This document shows positions 45,701 through 57,279 of a stretch of 64,000 nucleotides of DNA, piece by piece. A program made the position numbers and the translations under genes. The stretch covers positions 1,054,001 to 1,118,000 of the forward strand of contig NZ_AP022564.1 of the NCBI RefSeq assembly GCF_010727125.1, written 5' to 3'. The first letter of the stretch is position 1, and every line of letters starts with the position of its first letter. The notes under the pieces were generated by a model. That model did not search any database. It saw only the letters and a list, made by a program, of their open reading frames with translations, and was not told the origin of the DNA. Source of the DNA: Mycolicibacter terrae. Lineage in GTDB: Bacteria > Actinomycetota > Actinomycetes > Mycobacteriales > Mycobacteriaceae.

Positions 45701-46777
45701 GTGGATGAACAGCCTGCTGGCTACCCGGACACCGCGGCCGTCAGGGAGACCGTCCGCACTGTGCTGCAGCTGGCGACCCGTGCACCGTCGGTGCACAATT
45801 CCCAGCCGTGGCACTGGCGGGTGCAGACGGCGACACAGCAGCCTCGACTGGAGCTGTTCGCCGACCCCGACCTGCACCTGGACAGGGTGGATCCCGACGG
45901 CCGCGGTCTGATCCTGAGTTGCGGTGCGGCACTGCACCATTGCGTGGTCGCGCTGGCCGCGATGGGTTGGCGCTGTAAGGTCCACCGGCTACCCGATCCG
46001 GCCCGGCCCGACCACCTGGCGTCGGTCGAGCTGTGCGGGCCCGACCCGGACGGACTGCCCGAGCAACTCGACGTCGCTCTGGCCGCGGCGATTCCGCGCC
46101 GGCGCACCGACCGCCGCATCTTCAGCGGGTGGCCGGTGGCGGCCGCCGACATCGCGCTGATGGGTGCCCGGGCCGCCCGCGCCGGGGTGATGCTGCGCCG
46201 CATCGATGCCCTGGACCGGCTCAACGCGGTGGTGGCCCAAGCCGTCTTCGAGCACCGCACCGATTACGAGTACCTGGCCGAGCTGTCGAGGTGGAGCGGT
46301 CGGTACCGGTCGGTCGCCGGTGTGCCGGCCCGCAGTGTTCCGGCGCCGGAGGCCGGCGCGCCGATTCCGGGCCGGCTCTTCGCCGACCCGGCCCTGGTCC
46401 AGCCGCCCGGCGCCGTCCCGGCCGAGGAGCGCGCGGTGATGCTGGCGCTCGGCACCGAAGACGACGACCGTCTGGCCCAACTGCGTGCCGGTGAGGCCAC
46501 CAGCGTGGTACTGCTGACCGCCACGGCACTGGGGCTGGCCAGCTGTCCGGTCACCGAGCCGCTCGAGATCGCTGAAACCCGCGCCGCGGTGCGCCGCGAC
46601 GTCTTCGGCACCAGCGGCTATCCGCAGATGCTGCTGCGGGTGGGCTGGGCCCCGATCAACGCCGACCCGCTGCCGGCCACCCCGCGACGGTTCCTCGACG
46701 ACACCGTGGAATGGCTGCCCGCCGCCGGCGGGCGGGAACCCGTGGCGGGTGCCGAGAGCCGGGCGGTGTGCGTCTGA
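45701..46777 (+). CDS. Acg-family nitroreductase-like protein (Rv3131 homologue)
   Basis: 358 residues, nitroreductase fold of the Acg/Rv3131 group belonging to the dormancy regulon. N-terminal RAPSVHNSQPWHWRV (flavin region), central IPRRRTDRRIFSGWPV, C-terminal LGTEDDDRLAQLRAGEATSVVLLTATALGLASCPVTEPLE and YPQMLLRVGWAP. Some Acg proteins bind FMN but lack reductase activity and may sequester it. GTG 45701 follows GAAAGGGGG. Divergent from tgs1 across the DosR-box region and convergent with devS (14-base gap). Confidence 0.92.
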   Translation: MDEQPAGYPDTAAVRETVRTVLQLATRAPSVHNSQPWHWRVQTATQQPRLELFADPDLHLDRVDPDGRGLILSCGAALHHCVVALAAMGWRCKVHRLPDPARPDHLASVELCGPDPDGLPEQLDVALAAAIPRRRTDRRIFSGWPVAAADIALMGARAARAGVMLRRIDALDRLNAVVAQAVFEHRTDYEYLAELSRWSGRYRSVAGVPARSVPAPEAGAPIPGRLFADPALVQPPGAVPAEERAVMLALGTEDDDRLAQLRAGEATSVVLLTATALGLASCPVTEPLEIAETRAAVRRDVFGTSGYPQMLLRVGWAPINADPLPATPRRFLDDTVEWLPAAGGREPVAGAESRAVCV

Positions 46778-46791
46778 TCGCCCCGCGCCGC

Positions 46792-49161
<2,370 letters not shown>

Positions 49162-49165
<4 letters not shown>

Positions 49166-49926
49166 CGCTGTGACCCGCCCACGGTGAGCACCGAACAACC
49201 GCCGGTGCCGCCGGCCCAGCCCAGGCTCCGCCGGTCACGGGTGCCCGAGACGAACAACTGGATGGACTCGGCCTCCTCGGCCAGACAGGCGGCCAGGTAA
49301 CCGGCGACGTCGCCGGCGGTGATGGCATCGATCGCCAGGTCGGGGTGGCGCTGAGCCCAGTCATCGAGCCGGCGCCGCACCTGCTCATCGGAGGTGACCA
49401 TCCGCAGGGGTGCGCGGCGCAGCTTCGCTTCGGCCATGGCCCATCCCAGCACGGCCCTATTGTCCGGTGAGGCATCCACTTCGGCAACTATCGCCCCGCC
49501 GGGTCCGCGGGCGTCGGGACTGCGGATCACGGCCACCGGGCAGCCGGCCGAGCCGGCCAGCGCGGCCGCGGTCGAACCGGCGCGATGACAGGTGTGGGCG
49601 ACCCCGACCGATCCCACGGCGACCATCGCCGCCGAATGGGACAGTTCGATCAGGGTGGCGAGCGGGTTTCCGTGCAGCGACTCGGTTTCGGCCTGCACGC
49701 CGGTGCTGGTCTGCACCGCCTGGCGGGCCTGCGAGAGTGCGCTGGAGGCGGCGGCCTGCGGGTCGGGGGGATCGGCCGGATCGCCGGCGTGGTGGATGAC
49801 GTAGACGAGCTTCAGCGGCAGGTTCCGATCGGCCGCTTCGCCGGCAGCCCAGATCGCGGCGCTGCGTGCCGCCGGTGATCCGTCGATGCCGACGACGACG
49901 GCGTGTGTTGACTTCCGATCACCCAT
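49162..49926 (-). CDS. Tandem universal stress protein (Rv3134c homologue)
   Basis: 254 residues with two Usp domains. First: [18 protein letters not shown] and the ATP-binding glycine region [31 protein letters not shown]. Second: [21 protein letters not shown] and [17 protein letters not shown], with a less complete nucleotide site. First gene of usp-devR-devS, as in Mtb Rv3134c-devR-devS, where its promoter drives devR autoregulation. ATG 49926 with AGGAGC upstream. A compact GGACT/AGTCC palindrome lies 81 bases upstream. Confidence 0.94.
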
Positions 49927-50006
49927 GCTGGCTCCTGAATGGCCGGCCGGGCGCCGACCGTGCCCGGCACAGCCCAGGATATCGGCGTGAACTGCACTTT
50001 CACAGG

Positions 50007-50017
50007 GGACTAAGTCC
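50007..50017 (-). promoter_or_regulatory. DosR-box-like palindrome upstream of usp-devR-devS
   Basis: GGACT, A, AGTCC: a perfect palindrome flanked by further G and C. The two half sites match the DosR box but are one base closer than consensus. The location fits DevR autoregulation. Confidence 0.4.
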
Positions 50018-50036
50018 TCGCCGATTACACCGGTCC

Positions 50037-50657
50037 CTACCGGGTGCGAAGGCCGTCGAGTAGGGCGTTGAGAGCATGCACGCCTCGGTCGCGCGCTGCG
50101 TGCTGGTCGGGGGCGTTGGCGATGAACAGCGCCGCTTCGTCGGCCACCGCCAGCAGCAGATGCGCCAAGACGTCAACGGGCAGATGGGGCCCGAGGTCGC
50201 CCTCTTCGACGGCGCGTTCGAGCATCGCACGGATCGCGCCGAGCCCGTAGAGATTTTCGAGTTCGCGCCAGCGGGTCCAGCCGAGGACGGCGGGGCCGTC
50301 GACAAGCAGCACGCGCTGTACGTGTGGCGTGAGCGAAGCGTCCAGAAATCCGATCAGGCCCTGCCGCAGCTGGTTTAAGGCGCCGTCAGCCGGATCGGCG
50401 AGATTCTGCGCGGCGGCCGTGACCAGATCGACCTCCACGCTGTGGAACACCGCCTCGAACAGCGCTTGCTTGTCGGTGAAGTGGTGGTAGAGCGCGCCGC
50501 GGGTTCCGACTCCGGCCGCGGCGACGATCTCCTCGGTGCCGGTGTGGTGGTAGCCCTTCTCCACGAACAACCGGCGCGCGGCGTCCACCAACGCATGGCG
50601 GGTGGATTCGGCCTGGGCAGCGCGACGGGCCTTGGTGTCCATCGCCTCCGCGCCCAT
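50037..50657 (-). CDS. TetR-family repressor of the adjacent MFS pump
   Basis: About 206 residues. N-terminal DNA-binding domain: ARRLFVEKGYHHTGTEEIVAAAGVGTRGALYHHFTDKQALF, a textbook TetR helix-turn-helix. Helical ligand domain after residue 60. The start is uncertain: ATG 50657, 50642 (MDTKARR, with a GGAGG very close) and 50675 are possible; the upstream ones approach the operator. Divergent from an MFS transporter across two palindromes, the usual arrangement for a drug- or metabolite-induced efflux pair. Confidence 0.9.
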   Translation of the reverse strand: MGAEAMDTKARRAAQAESTRHALVDAARRLFVEKGYHHTGTEEIVAAAGVGTRGALYHHFTDKQALFEAVFHSVEVDLVTAAAQNLADPADGALNQLRQGLIGFLDASLTPHVQRVLLVDGPAVLGWTRWRELENLYGLGAIRAMLERAVEEGDLGPHLPVDVLAHLLLAVADEAALFIANAPDQHAARDRGVHALNALLDGLRTR

Positions 50658-50689
50658 GCTGCCAGGGTATTGCATACCTGAAACCGTCA

Positions 50690-50724
50690 ACATACAGTCT
50701 GGATGTCACATACAACTTGTATGT
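50690..50724. promoter_or_regulatory. Two adjacent TetR-type operators
   Basis: Operator 1 (50690-50706): ACATACA, three bases, TGGATGT (6 of 7 symmetric). Operator 2 (50708-50724): ACATACAA, C, TTGTATGT (perfect). One base separates them. Both share ACATACA and stand out as AT-rich in a GC-rich gap. Confidence 0.7.
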
Positions 50725-50819
50725 TAACCGGGCCGGGTCGTCTCGGTGGAGCTGACTCGGGGAGGGGGTTTCGCCGTCAAGGTGTTACAGGACATCCGCA
50801 CGCTGATCCCGGTGATTGC

Positions 50820-52493
50820 GTGAGCGCGTCAACGGTATTGCTGGACGTGGAATCGGCCGCGCCGGCGGTCGGTGAGGACCAGCCTCTCGCCGCGCCACCC
50901 GCTCCCGACGCCGACTCGGTCACCGACCGGGGTGCCCCCGCGCCGTCGCCGCTATTGAGTGCTGGGTCGCGGCGCTGGCTGCTGGTCGTGTGCTCGCTGG
51001 GGGTCCTGCTGGTGATCTCGTCGGTGGTGTCGCTCAACGCCGCGCTGGGCGCTATCGCGGTTGATACCGGCGCCACGCAATCCCAGCTGACGTGGATAGT
51101 CGACGGCTACACCTTGGTGATGGCCTGCCTGTTGTTGCCCGCGGGCGCGTTGGGTGATCGTTACGGACGCCGCGGCGCCCTGCTGGTGGGGTTGGCCATC
51201 TTCGCCGACGCTTCGCTTGCGCCGGTATTGATCAGCAGCAGCCCCATGGGGCTGATCGTGGCCCGGATGATCGCCGGCATCGGTGCCGCCGCCGTCCTGC
51301 CCGCCACCCTGTCATTGCTGACCACCGCATTTCCCGAAGATGAGCGCAACAAGGCGGTCGGTATCTGGGCGGGCGTGTGCGCATCGAGCGCGCTGGTCGG
51401 TTTTGCGGGTACCGCACTTCTCACCCAATTCGGGTACTGGACAACAATATTCTGGGCATTCGCCGTCGCCGCAATACTGCTGTATATCCTGGCGCTCAGC
51501 ATCCCGTCATCGAAAGATCCCGACGCCACCCCGATCGACTGGTGGGGCGCGCTGCTGATCGCCGCGGCCGTGGCGGTATTCGTCTACAGCGTGATCGAAG
51601 CTCCACTGCGAGGTTGGAGTGATGGCTTGGTGATGGGCGGCCTGGTCACGGGAACGGCGCTTGGACTGTTGTTCGGATGGGTTGAACTACGCCTGACTCA
51701 CCCACTGTTGGACGTCCGGGTGTTTCGGCGCCCCGATATGCTCACCGGTTCCCTCGGCATCACCACCATGTTCTTCGCGATCTTCGGCTTCTTCTTCCTG
51801 GTCATGCAGTACCTGCAACTTGTCGTGGGATACAGCGCCATGCAGACGGCGATCGCGTTGTGCCCGTTGGCGGTACCGCTAATGGCCTTGGCTTCACTGA
51901 CCCCGTGGTATCTACCACGTCTGGGGCTGCGGATCTCGGTTGCAGGCGGACTGGGCATCTTGGCGACCGGACTGTTCTGTATGCGTTTGGTCCACGTCGA
52001 TTCCAGCTACGTCGACCTGGCTTGGCCCCTGGTCGTCCTGAGTTCCGGGATGGGCCTGTGCAACGCGCCTTCGACCACCGCTATCACCGGCGCTGTCCCG
52101 CCCAACAAACAGGGCGTGGCTTCGGCTGTCAACGACGCCACCAGGGAAGTCGGCGGCGCGCTGGGCATCGCACTCGCCGGTTCGACGCTTGCGGCCGGTT
52201 ACACCAAGGCGCTTGCCCCGGCCGTCAGTGTCTACCCCGATGAGGTCCAGGAGTTGTCCCTGGGCTCACTTGCCCAGGCATTCGCCATCGCGGATCGGCT
52301 CGGGCCGACTGGAGAACGCTTACGGACCGACGCCAAGTACGCATTCGTCGAGGCGATGGACTCGTCGCTGGTGATGCTCGGCGGTGTCGCCCTGGCCGCC
52401 GCGGTGGTTGTTGCGATCTGGGCGCCCGGTGCTTCAGGTCTGCAATTCCCGATCCTGCGTCGAGCGGCTTATCGTGGCCGCCATCGACGGTGA
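50820..52493 (+). CDS. MFS drug:H+ antiporter (DHA2/EmrB-like)
   Basis: 557 residues, 14 predicted membrane helices after a Pro/Ala-rich cytosolic N-terminus of about 55 residues. MFS signatures: TWIVDGYTLVMACLLLPAG (motif D1-like), GDRYGRRGALL (motif A) and RMIAGIGAAAVLPATLSLL (motif C region). Probably exports toxic compounds or lipids, controlled by the divergent TetR protein. GTG 50820 is used because longer in-frame starts fall inside the operators; no clear ribosome site is seen, so the start is tentative. Confidence 0.9.
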   Translation: MSASTVLLDVESAAPAVGEDQPLAAPPAPDADSVTDRGAPAPSPLLSAGSRRWLLVVCSLGVLLVISSVVSLNAALGAIAVDTGATQSQLTWIVDGYTLVMACLLLPAGALGDRYGRRGALLVGLAIFADASLAPVLISSSPMGLIVARMIAGIGAAAVLPATLSLLTTAFPEDERNKAVGIWAGVCASSALVGFAGTALLTQFGYWTTIFWAFAVAAILLYILALSIPSSKDPDATPIDWWGALLIAAAVAVFVYSVIEAPLRGWSDGLVMGGLVTGTALGLLFGWVELRLTHPLLDVRVFRRPDMLTGSLGITTMFFAIFGFFFLVMQYLQLVVGYSAMQTAIALCPLAVPLMALASLTPWYLPRLGLRISVAGGLGILATGLFCMRLVHVDSSYVDLAWPLVVLSSGMGLCNAPSTTAITGAVPPNKQGVASAVNDATREVGGALGIALAGSTLAAGYTKALAPAVSVYPDEVQELSLGSLAQAFAIADRLGPTGERLRTDAKYAFVEAMDSSLVMLGGVALAAAVVVAIWAPGASGLQFPILRRAAYRGRHRR

Positions 52494-52515
52494 CGGTCGA
52501 TGACTGCGGCGACCG
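52494..52515. terminator. Weak inverted repeat between convergent MFS and SPFH genes
   Basis: CGGTCG (52494-52499) and CGACCG (52510-52515) with a 10-base loop, right after the MFS stop. Confidence 0.3.
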
Positions 52516-52521
52516 GTACTC

Positions 52522-53310
52522 CTACTTGCTCCGCCCCGCATCGCGGAGAGCCGCGGCCGCACCGCCCAGAAACGGGGTGATGATGTCCACCGGCAGCGGG
52601 AAGACCACGGTCGAGTTCTGGTCGGCGCCGAGCTCCAAAAGGGTTTGCAGGTAACGCAGTTGTAGCGATGCGGGATTGCGCGACAGCGTCTCGGCGGCCT
52701 GGCTCAGTTCCTCGGAGGCCTGCAGTTCGCCGCGGGCGTTGATCACCTTGGCCCGGCGCTCGCGCTCGGCCTCGGCCTCCCGGGCCATGGCGCGCTGCAT
52801 CGACTCCGGGATCTCCACGTCCTTGATCTCGACCACCCGGACCTGCACGCCCCACGGTTCGGTCTGCTTGTCGATGATGGTGCGCAGGTCGGCGTTGAGG
52901 TCGTCACGGTGCGCCAGCAGGGTGTCCAGGTCGGCCCGGCCCAGCAGCGAGCGCAGTGTGGTCTGGGCGATCTGGGATGTGGCCACGGCGTAGTTCTCCA
53001 CCGCCAGAATCGCTTTGAGCGGGTCGACCACCTGGAACATCACCACCGCGTTCACCCGGGCCGGGACGTTGTCTCGGGTGATCACCTCCTGCGGGGGAAT
53101 GGTGAGCGTCACGACCCGCTCATCGACGCGAATCATTCTGTCCACCAACGGGATGAGTAACCGCAGTCCGGGTTGGTAGAGGGGACGGGCATGGCCCACC
53201 CGGAACACGACGCCCCGTTGGTATTCCGGCAATACATGGATGGAGAAGTAGGCCAGCACGGCCAGCACCGCGATCACGATCACCGATACGGTGATAAGCC
53301 CTTCACTCAC
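52522..53310 (-). CDS. SPFH/Band-7 membrane protein (slipin-like)
   Basis: 262 residues. N-terminal membrane segment (about 5-25), then the SPFH domain: EYQRGVVFRVGHARPLYQPGLRLLIP, DERVVTLTIPPQEVITRDNVPARVNAVVMFQV, GRADLDTLLAHRDDLN, a coiled coil rich in AREAEAERERRAKVINARGE, and a C-terminal oligomerisation end. Scaffolds membrane microdomains. GTG 53310 starts one base before the stop of the upstream gene, so it belongs to the NO-reductase operon. A link to stabilising the reductase in the membrane is inference. Confidence 0.92.
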   Translation of the reverse strand: MSEGLITVSVIVIAVLAVLAYFSIHVLPEYQRGVVFRVGHARPLYQPGLRLLIPLVDRMIRVDERVVTLTIPPQEVITRDNVPARVNAVVMFQVVDPLKAILAVENYAVATSQIAQTTLRSLLGRADLDTLLAHRDDLNADLRTIIDKQTEPWGVQVRVVEIKDVEIPESMQRAMAREAEAERERRAKVINARGELQASEELSQAAETLSRNPASLQLRYLQTLLELGADQNSTVVFPLPVDIITPFLGGAAAALRDAGRSK

Positions 53311-53967
53311 TTAAGTGCTGCCTTCCTTGTCGAAGAGCTGTTTCGAAAACCCGCCCCACCGGGTGGAGTAGCGGTCGATGGCCGCTTCGACCTGCTCGGC
53401 CTGCGTGCGCGCGTCGGCCGGATGCGGTGCGCCTGAGGGCGTGTCCAGGGGAGCGTTCGACGGAGTGTTCCACAGATGGCGCACCAGCGGGGACCCGCCG
53501 GCCAGCACCATCAGGATCGTGGCCCCCAGCACCGCCACATCGGCGGGCCGGTGGTTGGCGATCAGTGTCGCCAGCGGCATGACCACTCCGAATCCGGCTA
53601 CCGCACAGGCGATCCCCCGGTGGAAGCGGCCGGCCTCCGAGTGCGGCCACGGGTCCACCGGCCGGCTGATCTCCCGACCGTGATTCGAGGTGGTGCAGGT
53701 GGCCTTGACCGGGCAGGAGTTGCATATTGACGGCGTGGCCCGGTAGCGCATCACCCGGTCGGCCCGGTCGAACGAGGTCGGCCAGAGCCACTGGTCCTGC
53801 GGGCACTTCCAGGCGTCGTGATCTTCGTGGTAGACGAACTTTCCGGTGCGCCACTGGGCCGCGCGCTCGGAGGTCCGCTTGGCCATGTTGTCGAAGCCCC
53901 AGGCGAAGACGAGCAGGAGCAGGGCGTAGCCGGACATCAGCCACACCCATGCTCCCGGCATCGCCAT
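53311..53967 (-). CDS. Membrane protein with a four-Cys cluster, between NO reductase and slipin genes
   Basis: 218 residues, family not recognised. One N-terminal membrane helix (about 5-26), then a soluble stretch with WKCPQDQWLWPT and SICNSCPVKATCTTS. The cysteines C, then C-x2-C-x4-C, look like an iron-sulfur or zinc site. Two more hydrophobic helices follow (about 118-137 and 144-162), then a soluble C-terminus. It starts 5 bases after the NO reductase and is followed immediately by the slipin gene. Position and cysteine cluster suggest an electron-transfer or assembly partner of the quinol NO reductase (inference). Confidence 0.8.
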   Translation of the reverse strand: MAMPGAWVWLMSGYALLLLVFAWGFDNMAKRTSERAAQWRTGKFVYHEDHDAWKCPQDQWLWPTSFDRADRVMRYRATPSICNSCPVKATCTTSNHGREISRPVDPWPHSEAGRFHRGIACAVAGFGVVMPLATLIANHRPADVAVLGATILMVLAGGSPLVRHLWNTPSNAPLDTPSGAPHPADARTQAEQVEAAIDRYSTRWGGFSKQLFDKEGST

Positions 53968-53972
53968 CGTCG

Positions 53973-56309
53973 TCAGCTCTGCGTCTCGGCGGGCTCGGTA
54001 TCGGACGCCACCGTGGTGTAGAGCGGGTGCTCCGGCAACTCCTCGACCGTCTGACCGGAGCGGAAGTTGCGCAGCGCGGTCCAGGCGATCCAGCAGAACG
54101 GGACCACCCCGCCGACGATCAGGATCACATCGCCCGGTAGCCGCAGCCACTCCAGCAGCGTGTTGCCCGGCTTGGTGATGTAGCCCAGTGACCGCGCCTC
54201 GAAGTATCCGGCGTTGACCGAGTGGAACAACTGCAGCACACCCAGCGGGAGCAGCGTGACGAACACCATCCAGGCCAAGCCGATGTTCATGCCCCAGAAG
54301 GAGATTCGGGCCAACTTGTTGGGCCACTTGTCCGCCGGGATCACGTACCGGAAGGCGAACATCGCCAGGGCCACCGCGAGCATGCCGTAGACCCCGAACA
54401 TCGCCGCGTGGGCGTGGTTGGCGGTGAGCGCGGTGCCGATTTCGTAGTAGGACACCACCGGAAGGTTCACCAGGAAGCCGAAGATGCCCGCGCCCAGGAA
54501 GTTCCAGAAGCCGACCGCGACCAGGAACATCACCGCCCAGCGCGCCGGGAAGTTGTGCTGGCCACCGGCCTCCTGGCGGGCGCCCAGCTGCAGGAATGCC
54601 CAGGCCTCCACGGTCAGGAAGGTCAGCGGGATCACCTCGGCGGCCGAGAAGAACGCGCCCAGCGCCATGTGCTCGACCGGGGTGCCGGAGAAGTACAGGT
54701 GGTGCATGGTGCCGATCACGCCGCCGGCGGAGTACAAGATGATGTCGAGCAGGATCACCAGCACCGCGACGCGTTCGCGCACCACACCGAGCTGGACGAA
54801 CATGTAGGCCACCATCGCCGTGGTGAACAGCTCCAGGAAGTCCTCCACCCACAGGTGCACCATCCAGAACCGCCAGAAGTCGGCGACCGAGAAGTGTGTA
54901 TCGCTGCCGGCGAGCACGCTGACCGCGTAAAAGGACGGGATGGCCAGGCCGGTGAAGAAGAACAGCCAGGGCAGGTTCATCTTCGAGGTCGTCGCCAGCT
55001 TCGCGCGCATGCCGCGCCAGATGATGAAGATCCACAGGAACAACCCGACGATCAGCAGCAGCTGGAACAGCCGCGGCAGGTCCAGGAACTCCCACTGCTG
55101 GGAGAGCACGGTGCCGGGCTTGATCGCCCCGAAGATCGACAGCGCCTCGAACGCCATGGAACCGAAGACCACGACGGCGAGCGCGCCGAGCAGGCCGTAG
55201 ACCAGCACCGATTGCCTGCCGGGCTCGCGGCGGGTGATGAACGGCACCAGGAAGATGCCGCCGGCCAGGAACGCCGCCGCGGTCCAGAACAGCGACAACT
55301 GCAGGTGCCAGGTCCGGGCCAGGTTGTAGGGCAGGATCTTGGCCAGGTCGATTCCGTAGAACGCCGAGAGGTCCGCGCGGTAGTGCTCGACGGCGCCGCC
55401 CAACAGCGTCTGGGCCAGAAATAGCACCGCGACGACGGCGAAGATCCAGATCGCGGCGCGCTGCGAGCGAGTCAGCGGCACGTCGCCGGGCTGGCGGAAC
55501 TCGAGCTTGGTCATCTCGGTGCCGTGCCAGCCGATGTTCTGGCTCCAGCGGCCGTAGACGGTGAACATGATCCCGATGCCGCCGAGTAGTGCGATCAGCG
55601 ACAGTACCGACCACACCACGACCGATCCGGTGGGACCGTTGTCGACGCGCGGCTCCGATGGCCAGTTGTTGGTGTAGCTGTAGGCGTGGCCGGGCCGGTC
55701 GGCCGCCGACGCCCAGGCGGTCCAAGCGAAGAAGGCGGTCAGGTCGCGGATCTCACCGGAGTCGGTGATCATGCGCGGCAACAGGCCGTACTTGGTGGAG
55801 TCCTCACCGAAGTACTCGGCGTAGTGGCGTTGGATGTCGGCGAACGCCCGGGCCTGCTTGTCGGTGAGGACCAGGGTGCCGGTGTCGGCGTTGTAGCGGT
55901 TGGTCCGGAACTCGGCGACCACCTCGTCATGCGGATTGGCCACGCCCTGTGCCTCGAACTGGCCGGCCACGTTCTCGGTGGCCAGCCGCAGGTACTCGGC
56001 GGTGTAGTCCGGGCCCAGGTAGGCGCCGTGGCCCAGCACCGACCCGTACTGCATCAGTCCGCGGGCCTGGAACAACTCCTGACCTCGGGTGATGTCGTCG
56101 CCGGTGAACAGTTGCCGGCCCGACTCGGTGACGACCCTGTCCGGCATCGGCATCGACGCGGTGTAGGTGCGGTAGGCCAGGATCCCCATCACCAGGAATC
56201 CGAAGATCATCACCAGGGCCACGCCCTGCGCCCAGCCCTTGCCGACCAGCGATTCGGCGCGGCCGGAATCGCTGGTGGGCGTGCCCATCTGTGTCGCTTC
56301 TGTGGTCAT
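53973..56309 (-). CDS. norB: Quinol-dependent nitric-oxide reductase (qNOR)
   Basis: Reduces NO to N2O with electrons from the quinol pool, without cytochrome c: NO detoxification. 778 residues, about 14 membrane helices. The N-terminal fused NorC-like extension lacks the heme c CxxCH, as in qNOR (DDITRGQELFQARGLMQYGSVLGHGAYLGPD). Catalytic subunit motifs: ARTWHLQLSLFW, VHLWVEDFLELF, GVIGTMHHLYFSGTP (heme-copper-type His pair) and NHAHAAMFGVYGML. The paired His in MHH argue against a NO dismutase. ATG 56309; first gene of the three-gene unit. Confidence 0.94.
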   Translation of the reverse strand: MTTEATQMGTPTSDSGRAESLVGKGWAQGVALVMIFGFLVMGILAYRTYTASMPMPDRVVTESGRQLFTGDDITRGQELFQARGLMQYGSVLGHGAYLGPDYTAEYLRLATENVAGQFEAQGVANPHDEVVAEFRTNRYNADTGTLVLTDKQARAFADIQRHYAEYFGEDSTKYGLLPRMITDSGEIRDLTAFFAWTAWASAADRPGHAYSYTNNWPSEPRVDNGPTGSVVVWSVLSLIALLGGIGIMFTVYGRWSQNIGWHGTEMTKLEFRQPGDVPLTRSQRAAIWIFAVVAVLFLAQTLLGGAVEHYRADLSAFYGIDLAKILPYNLARTWHLQLSLFWTAAAFLAGGIFLVPFITRREPGRQSVLVYGLLGALAVVVFGSMAFEALSIFGAIKPGTVLSQQWEFLDLPRLFQLLLIVGLFLWIFIIWRGMRAKLATTSKMNLPWLFFFTGLAIPSFYAVSVLAGSDTHFSVADFWRFWMVHLWVEDFLELFTTAMVAYMFVQLGVVRERVAVLVILLDIILYSAGGVIGTMHHLYFSGTPVEHMALGAFFSAAEVIPLTFLTVEAWAFLQLGARQEAGGQHNFPARWAVMFLVAVGFWNFLGAGIFGFLVNLPVVSYYEIGTALTANHAHAAMFGVYGMLAVALAMFAFRYVIPADKWPNKLARISFWGMNIGLAWMVFVTLLPLGVLQLFHSVNAGYFEARSLGYITKPGNTLLEWLRLPGDVILIVGGVVPFCWIAWTALRNFRSGQTVEELPEHPLYTTVASDTEPAETQS

Positions 56310-56411
56310 GGTCGGGGACGCTAACAGCGTCGAGGAACAAAATTCGTAGATCTGTTAGGGAGCTCACGGTTTTGGGGTCCGGCGTCAGCGTCATCGCGGA
56401 CCAAATACCCC

Positions 56412-56441
56412 TTGACATGGGAATACGACATGGCGTAGTAG
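56412..56441 (+). promoter_or_regulatory. Possible promoter of the comF-like gene
   Basis: Exact -35 TTGACA (56412-56417), an 18-base spacer and TAGTAG (56436-56441). The -10 is imperfect. Confidence 0.4.
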
Positions 56442-56486
56442 GAATTTTCGGAGCCGCTGTCGGTGGGTGGTGGCAGTCTCGGCGGC

Positions 56487-57146
56487 ATGCTCGACGCTGG
56501 GTTGGATCTGATGCTTCCCCGGCAGTGCGGCGGCTGCGGCGCCCCGGCGACGCGATGGTGCGCCGGCTGCGCGGCGCAGCTCGCCGTCGGCCCCGGTGAG
56601 CCCCGCCTGGCAAGTCCCCGGCTCGACCCCCAGGTGCCGGTGTTCGCGCTGGGCCGCTACGCCGGGGCCCGCCGGCAGGCGATCATCGCGGTGAAGGAGC
56701 GTGGCCGCACCGACCTCATCGCGCCGCTGGCATCGACACTGGCCGTCGCGCTGGAGCGGCTGCTTAGCTGGCGGATGCTCGACCCGCCCCTGACGATCAT
56801 CCCCGCGCCCACCCGGCGCAGCGCCGCCCGCCGGCGCGGCGGTGACCCGATCGGGCGGATTGCGGTCGCGGCGTCGGCGCGCCATCGGGGCATGTCGGTG
56901 GCGCCGGCGCTGCGGATGCGGGCACTGACCCGAGACTCGGTCGGGTTGGGCAGCGGCGCCCGCGAACGCAACATCGCCGGCCGGGTGTTGCTGAACCGGC
57001 GCCGGCTGCCCGCCGCCGCTCGCCGCGGTGACGTTGTGATCGTCGACGACGTCGTCACCACCGGCGCCACCCTGGCCGAATCGGTGCGAGTCCTGCGTTG
57101 CGGCGGGGTTCCGGTGCTCGCCGCGCTGGTGATCGCGGCCGCTTGA
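56487..57146 (+). CDS. ComF-family phosphoribosyltransferase-like protein (Rv3242c homologue)
   Basis: 219 residues. N-terminal zinc-finger-like LPRQCGGCGAPATRWCAGC (two CxxC), then a phosphoribosyltransferase fold ending with the PRPP loop VVIVDDVVTTGATLAES. ComF homologues take part in DNA uptake in other bacteria; the mycobacterial role is unknown. ATG 56487 matches the family start; an in-frame GTG at 56463 is possible. Order comF-hpf-secA1 as in Mtb Rv3242c-Rv3240c. Confidence 0.92.
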   Translation: MLDAGLDLMLPRQCGGCGAPATRWCAGCAAQLAVGPGEPRLASPRLDPQVPVFALGRYAGARRQAIIAVKERGRTDLIAPLASTLAVALERLLSWRMLDPPLTIIPAPTRRSAARRRGGDPIGRIAVAASARHRGMSVAPALRMRALTRDSVGLGSGARERNIAGRVLLNRRRLPAAARRGDVVIVDDVVTTGATLAESVRVLRCGGVPVLAALVIAAA

Positions 57147-57279
57147 TGCCGGGGCGGCCACCAACTGGCAACGGGTGTGTCAAACCGGTGGCACGTATCC
57201 GGCGGCATGGCTACGGTCGTCATCAAGGACGGGAACCGTGGGAGTACGTGGTCGAGACGACGGAAGAAGAGTGTCGAGC

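Noticed and set aside
53973..56309. NO dismutase instead of NO reductase
   Set aside because: The paired histidines in GTMHHLYFSG are kept, whereas dismutase-type relatives replace metal-site residues. Overall motifs are of qNOR.
56340..56400. DosR box upstream of norB
   Set aside because: TTTTGGGGTCC looked promising, but lacks the GGGACT core and symmetric half; not enough to call.
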